DNA of 64,000 nucleotides. Source: Pleodorina starrii. Lineage: Eukaryota > Chlorophyta > Chlorophyceae > Chlamydomonadales > Volvocaceae. Shown here in pieces: positions 1 through 11,823 of the stretch (within the stretch, counting starts at the first letter, position 1; every line of letters begins with the position of its first letter). The position numbers were made by a program, and so were the translations under genes. Below the pieces are notes generated by a model. The model worked only from the letters and a program-made list of their open reading frames with translations. It searched no databases and was not told the origin of the DNA. The stretch spans positions 1,322,001 through 1,386,000 of the forward strand of contig BRXU01000022.1 in the NCBI GenBank assembly GCA_030267565.1. The letters are read 5' to 3'.

Positions 1-424
1 GTACCTACGGATTGGGGCACATGGTCGCATGGCGCATGGAGGCGGGATGTGACATCGCGCGGCCGTCACATCGGACCCGTGAGAGGCCCGTCTCGGGAGC
101 CGTGCTCGCCGTATGCCACATTCACACACATACACACACATATACACCTGCCACATGCGAGGGTGCCCTGGCGCACCCCTCGTGCTGTCCCCCTCGTGCT
201 GCCAACGCGGACGGACTGTGCGGCCCGTCATGCAACCGCTCCGTCTGCGCCCTAGCATGGCCCGGCCATACCCATCGCCGAGCTGACGCGGTGACGTTAA
301 CGCGCCCCTCCCTTTCACACCCACCTGTCCTGCCTCCCTTTGCCCTCCCGTTGCCCTCCCTTTACCCTTCCTTTACGCGCCCCTCCCCCGCCTCCCTCCC
401 TCCCCTTCCTCCCCCCCTCCTCAG
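1..424 (+). other. Window edge: upstream intron of the giant gene
   Basis: No coding exon can be supported here. The stretch becomes strongly pyrimidine-rich from about 300 on and ends in a CAG acceptor at 422-424, so it reads as the 3' part of an intron. The gene that follows therefore starts to the left of the window or in an exon not recognised. A short CACACA tract lies at about 122-146. Confidence 0.5.
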
Positions 425-3400
425 CGGCCGACCTGGCGGCGCTCAAGGCCCAAGTCGCCGCCGCGGGTGGTGACCTGGAGGCCGACTGGGCCGCACTGGA
501 GGGCTCCCGCAGCACCACCGGTCTGGCCAAATCAGCCCCGGGGGTGCGAACAGGCGCCAAGGGGGCACCGCTGCCGGAGGACGCGCTCCTGGCGCCGCCG
601 TCCAACCCCCGGGTGGGTGCGGCTACGTGTGCGTCTGTGCGTGTGTGTGTGCGGGCGTGCGCCTCCCTCTCCCCGGTGCGGTGCGGTCCCCGTGCGGTGC
701 CGATGCGGCTCCGATGCATTCCCATGTGTCCCAGCCTTGTGGGGTGAGGGGCGGGTGGGGTCGGGTAGGGCCGGAAAGCGGCGTGCTCCTGGGAGGGAGG
801 GAGGGAGGGAGGGTGGGCCTCCTGGAGGCGGTGGTGCCTGGCTACCGTTGGCGAGTGGGGAGGGTAAGTTGCCGGTTCCAAGTAAGAAAGGAGGAGATGA
901 GGGAGGCGGAAGGGCAAAGTGACGCCGGGAGGCTGTGTGCGAGCGGGTGGGCGGACGGGCGCGGACGGGACTGCAGCAGCCGAGCGGGGGCGCTCCGCCA
1001 CCGTCCGGAGCTCGCAACGGCGGCGCGGCCCTGACCGGACTTGGGACCGGGGGCGAACGGCCGGCCCGCCGTGCGGCCGTGTGCCCCCTCCCTCCCCCCC
1101 CGGGTGGCGGCTTTTGGACGCGGACGGAGCATTTTCCCGCCTCGAGCCCGCCTAAGGAGATACCCCCGGTACCCGCAAAGGAGTAACGGACTAAACCCTC
1201 CCTCCTGTCCTGCCCTGTCCTGTCCTGCCTGCCTGCCGATGGAGCAGGTGGACCGCCTCCGGTCCAGGTCGCAGCAGATGCGGCGCAAGCGGCGCCTCTT
1301 CGACCCCGCAGACGGCGCCGAGGCCGACGGCAGCCTGTACGACGAGCCCTACAGCGGCAGCGACAGCGACGACGGCTTCGATACCTTCGACGACTACAGT
1401 TCCTCCAGCTTCAGACAACAGCCCTCCGCCGCCGCTGGCGGCCCGGTGCTGATGCGCCGGCCGGGCGCCGCCGGCGCGCCGCCGCCGCCGCTGCCGCCAA
1501 AGCCCAGCAACCCCTTCCTGACGCTCCCCCGGCGGCCCTCCGATGTGGGGGAGGACGCCGAAGCTATTCTGGAGCGCATGATAGACCAGGACTTGGAGTC
1601 GGTGCAGCGGCAGCTCCGAGCCGCCAGCGGCAGCGCCGACGCCGACGGCGACCTGTACGACGACGACGGGTACGACGAGTACGGCAACCTTCGGCCCGGC
1701 GCCGTGGCGCCGGGCGCGGAGAACGACGAGTACGGCGACCGGATGCTGCGGGCGCTGCGCGGCGCGCTGGGAGGGCAGCCGGGGGCCGGCGGCGCCGGGG
1801 CGGAAGGCGGGTTGGTCGCGCGGCCGGCGCGGCCGGGAGCGCCGAGGGCCGGGGGCCGGAGGCCCTCCGGCGGCGGCGGCGGCGCCGCCGCCGCCGCCAG
1901 ATTGGCCGCCGCGCCTCCCGACGACTACGACGCGCTTGCGGAGCTCTTGGAGTCGGTGGGCGGTGAGCTGGAGCAGCAGCAGGGGGGCGCGGGGCTCGGT
2001 GGCCTGTGGGACGATGATGAGGAGGAGGAGCAGGCGGAGGGCGACCCGCGGGTCGGTGGCAGCAGCGGCAGCGGCAGCAAGAGGCGGCCGGTGACGACCA
2101 CGGAGCTGCTGCGCAGCCAGGCGCCGTCGGCCGCATCGGGGCCCGCCAAGCCACAGCTGTTGGGCCGCCCAGCCGCAGCCGCGCAGTCGCCGCCGGATGG
2201 CGCGCGGCCCAAGGCGGCGGCCGGCGCGGGGTCGGGCAGTGCCGCCCGGCAGCGCGCGCCGGGTGTGGGGGCGTTTTCGGGCAGCGATGCGGAGTTGCTG
2301 GAGGAGCTGCTGTCGGGTGCGTGGGTAGCGGGGTAGCTTACCAGTGGGTGTGGGTGCGGTGTTGGAAGACCCTGCATTGCCAACAACGAGCGCTCGGAGG
2401 GATGCCAGGTCCCCGGGGAGCTGTCGGAAGGGTTTGAAAATATGGGTTTGGGCGGTGCCCAAGCGCTTTCCGTCCCGACGCCGCTTCCCGACTGATGTGC
2501 TGCATCCCCGGCTTCCGGGGGGCGGGTGCCTGCATGTGCGCCACCGCCCCTTTGTGGCTCTGGCTTTGGGGAACCTGTGCAAATCAACGCTGGCTGGCTC
2601 GCTGGCTGGCTGGCTGGGTTGCACGCCACAGAATATCACCACCACCACCACCATCACCACTCCGGCGTGTCAGCTTGGGCTGCGCACCGCGCGGCGGCCG
2701 GCAGGCGTGCAGGGCCTTTGCTTCCACGTGTGCGGCGGCGAGCCGAGCCGCGGCGGGGCGAGGGCGGGCGCAGGCGCAGGAGCCTGGGCCGAGGCCAGAG
2801 GCCAGAGGCCTCCCCCACTCGCCGCGAAGCCCTGCCAGCGCACACCGCCAGGCCCAGCCCGGCCCGGCCCGCCGAACCCACCTCAGGGAGGCGGAGCCCC
2901 AGCCCCTTAAAACAGCTCCCCTAACCCGCAGCTCGTTATTCCTGCCCGATAAAGCCCCCCCCCAATTGTGTCCGAACCTCCCAATGCCTCTCCCCCAGAC
3001 GCCTCGTTCTCCGACAGCCCCTCCCGGCCGCGGAAGCCGCTGACCGAGGCCTCCCTGGACGACTACCTCGATGATGACGACGACGACGGCGGCGGTGGCG
3101 GCGGCCCTCTGTCACTTCCAGGAACCTCGGCCTCGCCCCGCCTTCCGTCCCTGGAGTCCAAACCCACGCCGCGCAGCCGCAACCCAGCGGCCGGCTCGGC
3201 CCCTGCCGCCGCCGCCGGCCGCAGCGGCAGCAGCCGCAGCAGCTCCCTCCCCGGCGCCGCTCCTCCCCGGGGGACTTCCGCCGCCTCGCTGGCTCGGGCG
3301 CGGAGGGATCAGGAGGAGCTGATGCGGGACGATTGGGACGAGCTTCTCCAGGAGGATCTGCTCGGCCTGGACGAGCAGCGCACCGGCTGGGGCAGGCGCG

Positions 3401-6400
3401 AGGATGGCGAAGGCGATGACGACGGCGGCAACGGGCGGGGGACCGGTCGCGGATCTGCGGCGGCCGCGCCTCAGCTCCTGGCGAAGCCATCGAAGCAGGA
3501 GGCGGGCAGCGGCGGCGCCGGCGCCGTCCGCGGCGGCAAGGCGGGTGGCGGCAGGGCGGCAAGCGCACAGATGTACTTGGATGAGGTGCTTCGCGGACTT
3601 CTGGAGGACGAGGAGGAGGGGGATGCGCGAGTAGATGATGATGATGAGGAGGACTGGGACGTGGGTCCCAGGGGGGAGGGAGGTTGGGAAGCTGCCGCGC
3701 CTGCGCCGGTAGTCGCGTTGGCGCGGCCCGTGCGAGGCGGTGGCGGCGGCGGTGGTGGGGCAGCTGTCCGCAAGGCCGGGGCCGCTGCGTTCTCCGGCGG
3801 CGGCGGCGGCGGCGGCAGCGGGCAGATGAGAGGGCCGGGCGCGGCCGGGACGGCAGCAGGAGCAGCGCCCGCAGGGGCAGCGCCCGGAGCGGCGGCTGCC
3901 GGGGGGAAGGAGACGGGCTCCGGAGGACGTCCGGCCGCCGCAAAGGCCGAGGTGCGGCTGGAGCGGGTTGCCAGGGGCAAGGAGGCGGCCAAGGGCGGTG
4001 AGGAGGCAGCGGCTGCGACGGAGGCAGGGGCGCCGCCGCCAGAGGCGTCCGCGGCAGTATCAGCGGCTGCAGCACCGGCGGTGCAGGTCCAGGTCCCTGC
4101 TGCTGCTGCTGCGGTTGAGGGTGCGAGTGCTGCGGTTGAGGGTGCTGCTGCGGGTGGTGGTGGTGGCGGTGGTGGTGGTCGCAAGGCGGCATCCATGGAG
4201 GAGGCTCTGGCGGTGTTGAACAGTCCGGAGAGGGCAGCAGCACTGGCGAGGTTGGAGGGCAGGCCGCAGCTGTCAGCGCCGCCGCCGAGGAACAGCAACA
4301 GCAGCAGCAGCAGCAGCCGGGGCAGTGGCAGTGTGAGGAGCAGCGAAAGCAGCAGCAGCAGCAAGCCGGCGCCGTCGCCGGCAGCGGCCGCGCCGTCGCC
4401 TCGCGCTGCCGTCACAGCTCCCTCGCCGCCGGCCCAAGGCGGCTCAGGGGGACGAGGCACCTCCTGGCCGCCGCAGCGGCCGCAACCGAGCGCCTCGCGC
4501 CCGGGCCCGGGCCCGAGCACGGGCGGGTCGTCCACCGGCGGATCCACGCCCGCCTCTGAGTCGCCCAGGGCCCCCGCCCCCGGCCCCGCCCCGACCGCAG
4601 CGGCAGCCGCAGCCGTGTCAAGCAGCGGTGGCGACAGCGCGGAGCTGCTCGGGGAGCTGCTGGCGGGTAAGTGAGTCCGTGCTCCGAGGTGGGACCGCGG
4701 GGGCCTGTCGGAGGCTTATTGGAGAACCCGCTTCCCCCCCCCCCGCGCTGTGGACGGGCTGAGCCATCTCAAACAGTCGTTCGGGAATCTGGGTGGCGCG
4801 TCTTTTGGATTTGAAGACACCTTCCCCTTTGGGGGGCGCTCATCTGAAGGTTACATCTGAGTGCAGCGTTTTCTGTGAACATTTTATGTGAACTCAGATG
4901 AGTTGTGCCCTCATGAGGGCGTTGGTACGGCACATGGCGCCAGTTAAGGAGTCCGCGAAGGCATGGAGGAGTGATTTTCGGGTTTTGTAGCTATTGTATA
5001 GGGTGCGTGGTTGCCGTGAGGCTGTGGACTTTTAAGGCCTTAGCGATAGCTATCGCGGTAGCCGGCCCTCACCCGGCCTACGTACCTACCGAAGGAAGAC
5101 GGCTTTTCATTGCTTGCAGGTACCCTTTGTGTGTAACGAACGATGATTTCTCATTTAAACTTGCGTTTGTGTGTATGTGTGTGTGCCCAGTGAGTGCCCA
5201 GTACGACGCCCGGTGTATTGTACGACAGAAGACGCGCCATTGAGCGCGGGAGGCGCCAGAACCGGCAGTGTGGGCACAAGCGAGGGCCGGCTGCCGCCTG
5301 CCCCCACCAGGGCCACCAGGGGACACCGCAACCCCCCGTACCACACGCCCACCTCCCTCCGTTTCCTTCCAACCCCCCCCCCGCGCCTCTCCCTCTTCTC
5401 CCTCCGCCGCCTCAGAAGCCACATTCCTCGCCGACACAAACAGCATCGACGGCAAACCGAGTCAGCAGCGGACGCCGCCGGGACAGCCGCTGGAAGAGAC
5501 AGCTGCACCACCACCACCACCACCACCACTACCACCGCCACCACCACCACCGGGCGGCTCAGCACGAGTAGAGGCCCCCGCCGCCTCCTCCCGGGCCGCT
5601 GACGCCGCGCCGCCGCCAGTGGCGGCTGCCGCCAATGCCCCCCCAGCACCCATAGCCCCGGCCCCGGCTCCCTCTGCATCATCCTCATCGTCATCGTCAT
5701 CATCACCCAGCGGCCCCGCCGCGGCGACCACCATGGAAGAACCGCCGAAGGCTTCGCCGCCGCCGCCGCCGCCGCCCAGGTCCCCTCGTGAGCTGGAGGA
5801 GGCGGCCGCTGCGGCCGCCGGGGCGCTGCGAGGCTCCGACCGGGCCGGCAGGCTGCGCAGCTTCCGGCCGGCGGGGCTGGACGCGGCACCGCCGGCGCCT
5901 CCGCTGGCCCCGACGAGGCCCGCGCGCCCCGCCGCGGTGGCGGTGCCGCCGCCGCCGCCGGCGCTGGTGCAGGCGGTGCGGCCTGCCTGGAAGCCTCTCC
6001 CGGGCAGCTGGGGGAGCAGCCCTGCGGCGCCCTCGGACGCCGCCGATGCGCGGCGCTTTGGGAGCACCTCCTCTGACTCCGGGGGCGCGTCAGCGGCGCG
6101 GCCCGACGGAAGCACTAGGGATCGCGAGGGTGCATCTGCGGGGCAGGGTCCCCGGGGCCCGGGTGATGTGGCGGCGGCGGGGCCGGCGTCTTCGCTCTCC
6201 AAGGTGGCGCGGAGCTGGACCCGGGCGCCGGCCGTGCGGCCCTGGCGGCCCGGCGCTGCGCCGCTGCCGCCGCCGCCGCCGGCCGGGCCGCCCGGCGCCG
6301 TCGGCAGCGAGGGCTTGAAGCTGGCCGCGGCTGCGGCCGGGGCCGGGGCCGCCGCGGCTGCGGCTGTCGCCGGCGGCGGCCGCAATCCGCCGGCCACTCC

Positions 6401-9400
6401 CGCTGACGGTGCCGCGGCGGCAGCGGCAGCGGCGGAGACGCCCGCGGTACCTGGCTTCCGGCAGGTGGTTTGGGACGCCGCACTCGGGCGCCTGGACGGG
6501 CCGTCGGCGTCCCGCTCCCGCTCCGCCGCCGCCGCTGCCGCCGCCGCCGCCGCCGCGCAGCCCCAGCCTTCCGAGCCCGGCTCTGTCGCTGCCACCAGCG
6601 GCACCGAACCCGCGCCCCACCCCCAGGCCACTGAAGTCCTCGCCAATGCCCAGAACCAGACCCAGACCCAGAGCCAGGCGTCCCGGAGCACCAGCTCGGA
6701 GATGTCGTTTCTGCAGCGCCTCCGTCGTCTGCGGCAGATGGTTCTGCGCGGGGAGCTGCTGGTTGGCCGCACAGCGGGGCCTTATGACCCAGCCGCCGAC
6801 GCGCTGCCAGTCACTTTCCCCGCCCTGGAGCGGCTGGGCGTGGCTCAGCCGGTGCGGCTGCCGGCCGATCGCCTGCTGTCGTACCGCCTCAAGAACTGGG
6901 ACAAGCACGGCGGCGGCTCCATGAGCGTATGGGCGGCGGTGACGGCCGTCAGGGCAGCCGAGCCAGCGGCTGGCGGCGCCGCGGCGGCGGCGGCAGGGGA
7001 TGGCCCTACGGCGGCTGCTACTGCGGCGATGGCGGCGGTGTCGGAGGATGCGCCGCCGCCAGCGGGTGATCTGGTTGTGGAGGTGATGGAGGTGGTGGCG
7101 CCCGGCCGGGAGCGCTGGTCCGAGCTGCCAGGGACCACGTACATCACCCGGGCTAAGGAGCGGGTGCGGTGGGGGTGGTGATGGGGGCAGTGGTGGTGGG
7201 GAGTTGGTGGGGTGGTGGGGGGCAAAATGTGAGTTGGGGCGGAGGGGCGGTGCGGGGAAGGTGGATGTGGCCTCAGGGCGGAGGGCATGGGGGGGGGTGT
7301 GGTATGGCGGGCTTGAGGGGCGGGGCCCGAGGGGGCCCGCGGCGGCGGATCGCGGCGGCTGCCGCGACTGGGGGTTGGTGGGGGAGGGGGAGGGGGCTTT
7401 GAAGAGTGAATTTGCAAGAATGCAGCGAGAAGCCCTGCGGACGTTGTAAGGGGAGGGGGCAGGTGGGTGGCGGCGCTGTGTCCCATGAGCTGCTGGGCTG
7501 GGGGCTGGGGGCTGGGGGCTGGGGGCTGGCCTGGAGGGCAGGATCGTCCGTTGGTCCACCTTGGCGCATCTCCAGCTCTGCTCCAGTGCGCCACCTGCCC
7601 GCCCCCCCCCGGCCCCCCGCCCTCCGGCCTATTGCGTGGATACCCGCCGTTCGGATCCGCCCACGGAGCCCCCTCGGGTGCTTCCCACGTACCCCCTCGG
7701 CCCGGCCCGGGCACGTTGCATTACATCCCCAACCCAACCCAACCCAAACCCAGACTCCCGCACTCACACTCCGGCGCTCCGCTCCCCTTCGCTCCCCTTC
7801 GCTCCCCTCCACGCCCCCCTCCGTCTCCCCCTCCACGTCCCCCTCCGTCTCCCCCTCTTCTTTCTTTACCCCCTCCATTTCCCTTTCCCCCCTTCAGCTC
7901 CTGGATCTCACGACGGCGGTGCAAGCTCGAGTTGTGGCAGTCACGGACCGGGGCGCCTACGGCGAGATACAGTGCCGGGTGCCCTCCCGCCCGCCCGGGG
8001 AGGGGGAGGGGGAGACACAGCGCCCGGCGGCGGCAGCTGCAGCGCCGACACAGACGGACGCGGCGGAGGCGGTGGCGGAGGCGGGGCCAGCTGCGGTTAT
8101 TGACGGGCCGGATGTGGTATCGAGTGGCCCCACCGAGGGCACGATGCGGGTCCCGCAGCTGTGCTTCATGCCGCGGGAGTGCATGGCGCCGCGGCTGGCA
8201 AAGGAGTGGCCGAAAGTGGTCAAGCTGGAAAAGGTGGGGCGGAGAGAGGGGGGCCGGGTAGGTGGCGTGGAGGGGCCTTGCATGGCCGCCGCCGCCGCCG
8301 AGATCGTCGCTATGTTGACCTCCCTCCCTCCCCTCCTCGGGTGCGCCCACCCCCAATCCCCACCTGCACCGCCTGAAGGCTTTGCCCCAAGTCCGTGCTT
8401 CCCCGCCCCGCCCCGCTGTCTCCGTCTCCGCTGTGGTATTTTCTTTTTACCCCGCCCCGTCACCGCCCCGCACCCTCCCCTCCCCGCCCATGCCCCCTCC
8501 TCCTCCTCCTCCTCGCGCCACTCAGATGTACCGGCGGCGCAAAGTGATGGAGTACACGCGCACCCAGGCCGGGTCCAGCCAGGCAGCCACCACCGCCACG
8601 ACGGCTGCTTCGCCCGCCGAGTCCGTGTCCACCCCCACTCCCACCCCCCGCTATAGCCCCACCTCCAGCCCCTTCCCCTTCCACCTCGACCATCGCGCCT
8701 GGTGGTCCCTGCGCCGCCGCATGACCGATCTACTGGGACTGGGTGGATTGTTGTGGGGGTGTATAGGGGGCACCTACTTCCTGCCGGGGGTGAGGCTGCT
8801 GTTGGTGTCGCTGCGTCAGGGGAGCCACGTGGCCAGCTCGGAGCTGTGGAGGGCGCTGGACTTGGAGGAGGTGGAGAAGAAGATGGAGGAGGCGGAGGGG
8901 GGCAGGGGCAGGGGGAAGGGGGTGAAAACGTTAGCGAACCCAGAACCCAGTTATACTTACCCAACATACGTGTTTGGGGTGAAGGAGGAGGTGGTGGAGG
9001 AGGAGGTGCGGGAGGAGGTGGGCTCCGGCGCGGCGTCATCGGCTGAAGGCGGCGAGGCGGCGGCGGGTGGGAGCGGCGCTTCCGAGGGGGCTGCCGCCGC
9101 CGCCCAGACCTCCCGGACCACCCGCTCGGAGGTGCCCTTTGGGTGGCGCCTCCGTCGGGCTCGGCAGATGGTTCTGCGCGGGGAGCTGCTGGTGGGCCGC
9201 ACAGCGGGGCCTTATGACCCAGCCGCCGACGCGCTGCCGGTCATCTTCCCCGCTCTGGAGAGGCTGGGCGTGGCTCAGCCGGTGCGGCTGCCGGCCGAGC
9301 GCCTGCTGTCGTACCGCCTCAAGAACTGGGACAAGCACGGCGGCAGTTCCATGAGCGTATGGGCGGCGGTGACGGCCGTCAGGGCAGCCGAGCCAGGGGG

Positions 9401-11823
9401 TGGCGGCGCCGCTGCTGCGGCGGCAGGGGATGGCCCTACGGCGGCTGCTACTGCGGCGATGGCGGCGGAGGATGCGCCGCCGCCGCCGCCGCCGGAGGAT
9501 CTGGTGGTGGAGGTGATGGAGGTGGGCAGCAGCCTGGAGCGACAGAGCGTGTCCCTGGCGCGACTGCGGCTCATGATTCTGCGCGGAGAGCTGACGGAGG
9601 GCTACCTGACGGGCGCGTACGACCCTGTACGACACGCCGTCGCGGCTAACCTGCCCGGCCTGGCCAAGCTGGGTGTGTGTCAGCCCGTCTGGATCCCCGC
9701 CGACAGCCGCCGCACCCGGAGGAAGGATCCGGACTTCACTGCGGCTGCCGCTGCCGCGGATGCTGCTGTAGCTACTGTGGTGGGCTCCAGGGCGGCGGCG
9801 GGAGAGGGGAAGCGGGAGGGCGGCGCCGCCGCTGGCGGCGGCGGCGGCGGCGCGCCGCAGCCTTGGGTCAAGATCTGGGTCTCGGTGACGGCGGTGCGCG
9901 TGCTGTCGGCGGCGGAACGGGACGCGGCGAAGTCGGCGGGGGTGCAGCCGCGTGGGAAGACGGCCTTTGTCGTACAGGTGGCGGAGGCGGTGAAGCCGTC
10001 GATGAGGCTGTGGGCGTCGGAGAATTGGGTGACGCGGGGGTCGGCCAACGACAAGCGGACGGAGGTGAGACGTGGGGAGGGGAGTAAGCGGGGGGGGGGG
10101 GAGGGGAGTAAGCGGGGGGCGACGGGGTTTTAGGGTGTGGCTTTGGTAGTTCCGGCTACAGCAACTAGCTGGGGGGGATGCAGAGAGGTGGTGGCGTATG
10201 AGGGGTGAAAAGGAGGAGGAGGAGGAGGAGGAGGGGGAGGAGGGGGACGGTGACGGGCGGGGTTTGGCGCTCTTGGATTTCTTTGGGTTTTGGGGTTTTA
10301 GACCCCTTGAGCCCTTTGAGGCTGATCCCGTGTCGACACCAATCAGCGTCCTCCTTCACCCTCCCCTGTGTTGCTGTTTGCGTTGTTGATGCTGTTGTGT
10401 TGTTGTTGTTGTTGTGTTGTTTCAGGTGATTCAGTCCAATGTGGGCCGCCGGGTGACGGCGCACCTGGTGGGCCTTACGGAACGGGGCTTGTACTGCGAG
10501 GTGCGGCTGCAGATGGAGGCGGAGGCGGAGGCGGCGACCCAACTGTCGAGGTTCGGAAGGCAGTACGGCAGCGGCGGGAGAGAACCACAGGTTCAGCAGG
10601 AGCAGCAGCAGCAGCAGCAGCAGCAGGAGGAGGGGCGTTCGGGGACGAGCGGGAAGGGGCCGGCGGGGGGCGCGGTGGCGGCAGCGGCGGCGGCAGCGGC
10701 GGCGGACGACGCAGCGGAGGGCAGTGGGAGCGGCAGTGGGAGGGGCCAGCTGGTCTGGCAGCTGTGTTTCCTGCCGCGGGAGTGCATGGCGCCGCGGTTG
10801 GCGGCGGTGTGGTCGGAGATTGTGGAGGCGCACAAGGTACGGCAGTAGGGGTTAAAAACCCAACCTTCAAGGTTTTAAACCCAACCGTTCAGGTTTGAAG
10901 GGTTGTAGGGTTGTAGGGTTTTAGGGTAAACCCAACCCCTCCTTCCGTACCCGGACCCGGACCCGGGCCCCAGCTCTCTCTCTCCCTCCCATCCCTAACC
11001 CCCCATCAGCCCATCGCGATGGTTTCTCCCACCCCCACAACTCCCAACCAGTCAGTCAACCAGCCACCACTTGCCGAAAACTTGCACTGTCCCTTTCTAT
11101 CCCAACCCCGCCCCGCCCCCCGCCACCCAACCCCGCCCCCCTCCCCTCCCCCCCGGGCAGGACTACCGAGCTCGCGCCAACGCCGCCATCACCCGCGACC
11201 AGGCGCTGCTCCGCCGCCTGTACCGCCGCAGCTACGGCCCCGCGACCGCCTCCGCGGCTGTGGGCCCCAACATGTGGGTCGGTGACGTGGTGGAGGCGAT
11301 CGTGGACGGCGCTGCCATGTGCCTGGAGCCCCTGGGCGTGGTGGTGGCGCTGCTGCGGCAGGTGCCCCACACCCCCGGGCCGGAGCTACTGAGGGCGCTG
11401 GACATGGGGGAAGGGGGGGGGCCCGAGGAGGGGGGCCGGGACCGGGGCGGGACGCCTGACCGCGGCACCGCGGCCGCGGACCGCCGGGAGCTGCCGCCGG
11501 CGCAGGCACAGCCTCTGCCGCTGCCGGCCCTCCTGCCGAGACCTACGCCGCGCGGCGTCGGAACGGCGGCCTCGGCCTCCTTTGTCCGCTCCAAATTGTT
11601 GGCCGAATACCTCTCCAAGGGAAGGGCGGACCCCGTGGCAGCTGAGGTGGCCAGAGCGAGGAAGCTCCTGAAGGAGCGCCGCCGCAAGGCGGCGAAGCGC
11701 GCCGCCCGCGACGCCAAGCGGGCCGCCCGCGACGCCAAGCGCGCCGCCAAGCGGGCCGCCAAAGCCGCCAAAGCTGACGGAGCCGCCAAAGCTGACGGAG
11801 CCGCCAAAGCTGACAGAGCCTGA
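425..11823 (+). CDS. Giant modular protein with acidic, low-complexity N-terminal half, duplicated modules and Lys/Ala tail; 5'-partial, unknown function
   Basis: Exons read as 425-612, 1248-2316, 2999-4666, 5416-7163, 7898-8233, 8526-10064, 10426-10836 and 11161-11823. All have GT/AG borders and every phase matches, giving about 2,540 residues from the first exon seen. An ATG at 1239 is a less likely alternative start, because exon 425-612 joins in phase. Exons 2-4 encode acidic, Ser/Gly/Ala/Pro-rich disorder with scattered Leu-acidic helices such as GSDAELLEELLSG. Exons 4-8 hold two copies of a compound unit. Each has a domain beginning RQMVLRGELLVG, then a possible S1/OB-like segment ending in LCF(M/L)PRECMAPRLA, then a segment ending ELLRALD or ELWRALD. 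A third, divergent copy of the first domain follows in exon 6 (about 9540-10060). The protein ends in repeats of KRAARDA and KAAKADGA. I do not recognise the family. The basic tail and possible S1-like fold hint at nucleic-acid binding, which is inference only. Confidence 0.75.
6677..7060 (+). repeat. Intragenic duplication, copy 1 (RGELLVG domain)
   Basis: This segment of exon 4 encodes the domain starting LRQMVLRGELLVGRTAGPYD and containing RLLSYRLKNWDKHGG. It is nearly identical at the DNA level to 9110-9475 in exon 6, including the Ala-rich linker after it, with a few substitutions and small indels. Confidence 0.9.
8417..8456 (-). repeat. Dispersed repeat R2 copy (reverse)
   Basis: GTCTCCGTCTCCGCTGTGGT followed by ATTTTCTTTTTACCCC, in the intron before exon 6 of the giant gene. 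This is one of the two longest R2 copies. Confidence 0.7.
9110..9475 (+). repeat. Intragenic duplication, copy 2 (RGELLVG domain)
   Basis: This is the second near-identical copy of the exon 4 segment at 6677-7060. A divergent third version follows at about 9540-9720 (LMILRGELTEGYLTGAYDP), with its C-terminal part at 9860-10060 (IWVSVTAVRVL). The domain family is therefore older than the recent duplication or conversion. Confidence 0.9.
10850..10935. repeat. Intronic GGGTT/AACCC-rich tract with telomere-like units
   Basis: Intron 7 of the giant gene begins with alternating AACCCAACC and GGGTTGTAGGGTT blocks, including one GGGTTTTAGGG unit. The blocks are partly self-complementary and could fold. 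No gene is visible here. Confidence 0.5.

Noticed and set aside
2625..2660. His-rich peptide from CACCACCACCATCACCAC resembling a cloning tag
   Set aside because: It lies in an intron of the giant gene as a natural CAC microsatellite. Similar tracts occur at 5505 and 44768. No vector sequence is nearby.
2936..4243. Long minus-strand open frame opposite exon 3 of the giant gene
   Set aside because: Its composition (Pro/Arg/His runs) is the mirror of Gly/Ala/Asp-rich coding on the plus strand. In such GC-rich DNA stops are rare in antisense frames. The plus exon has proper splice borders in phase.
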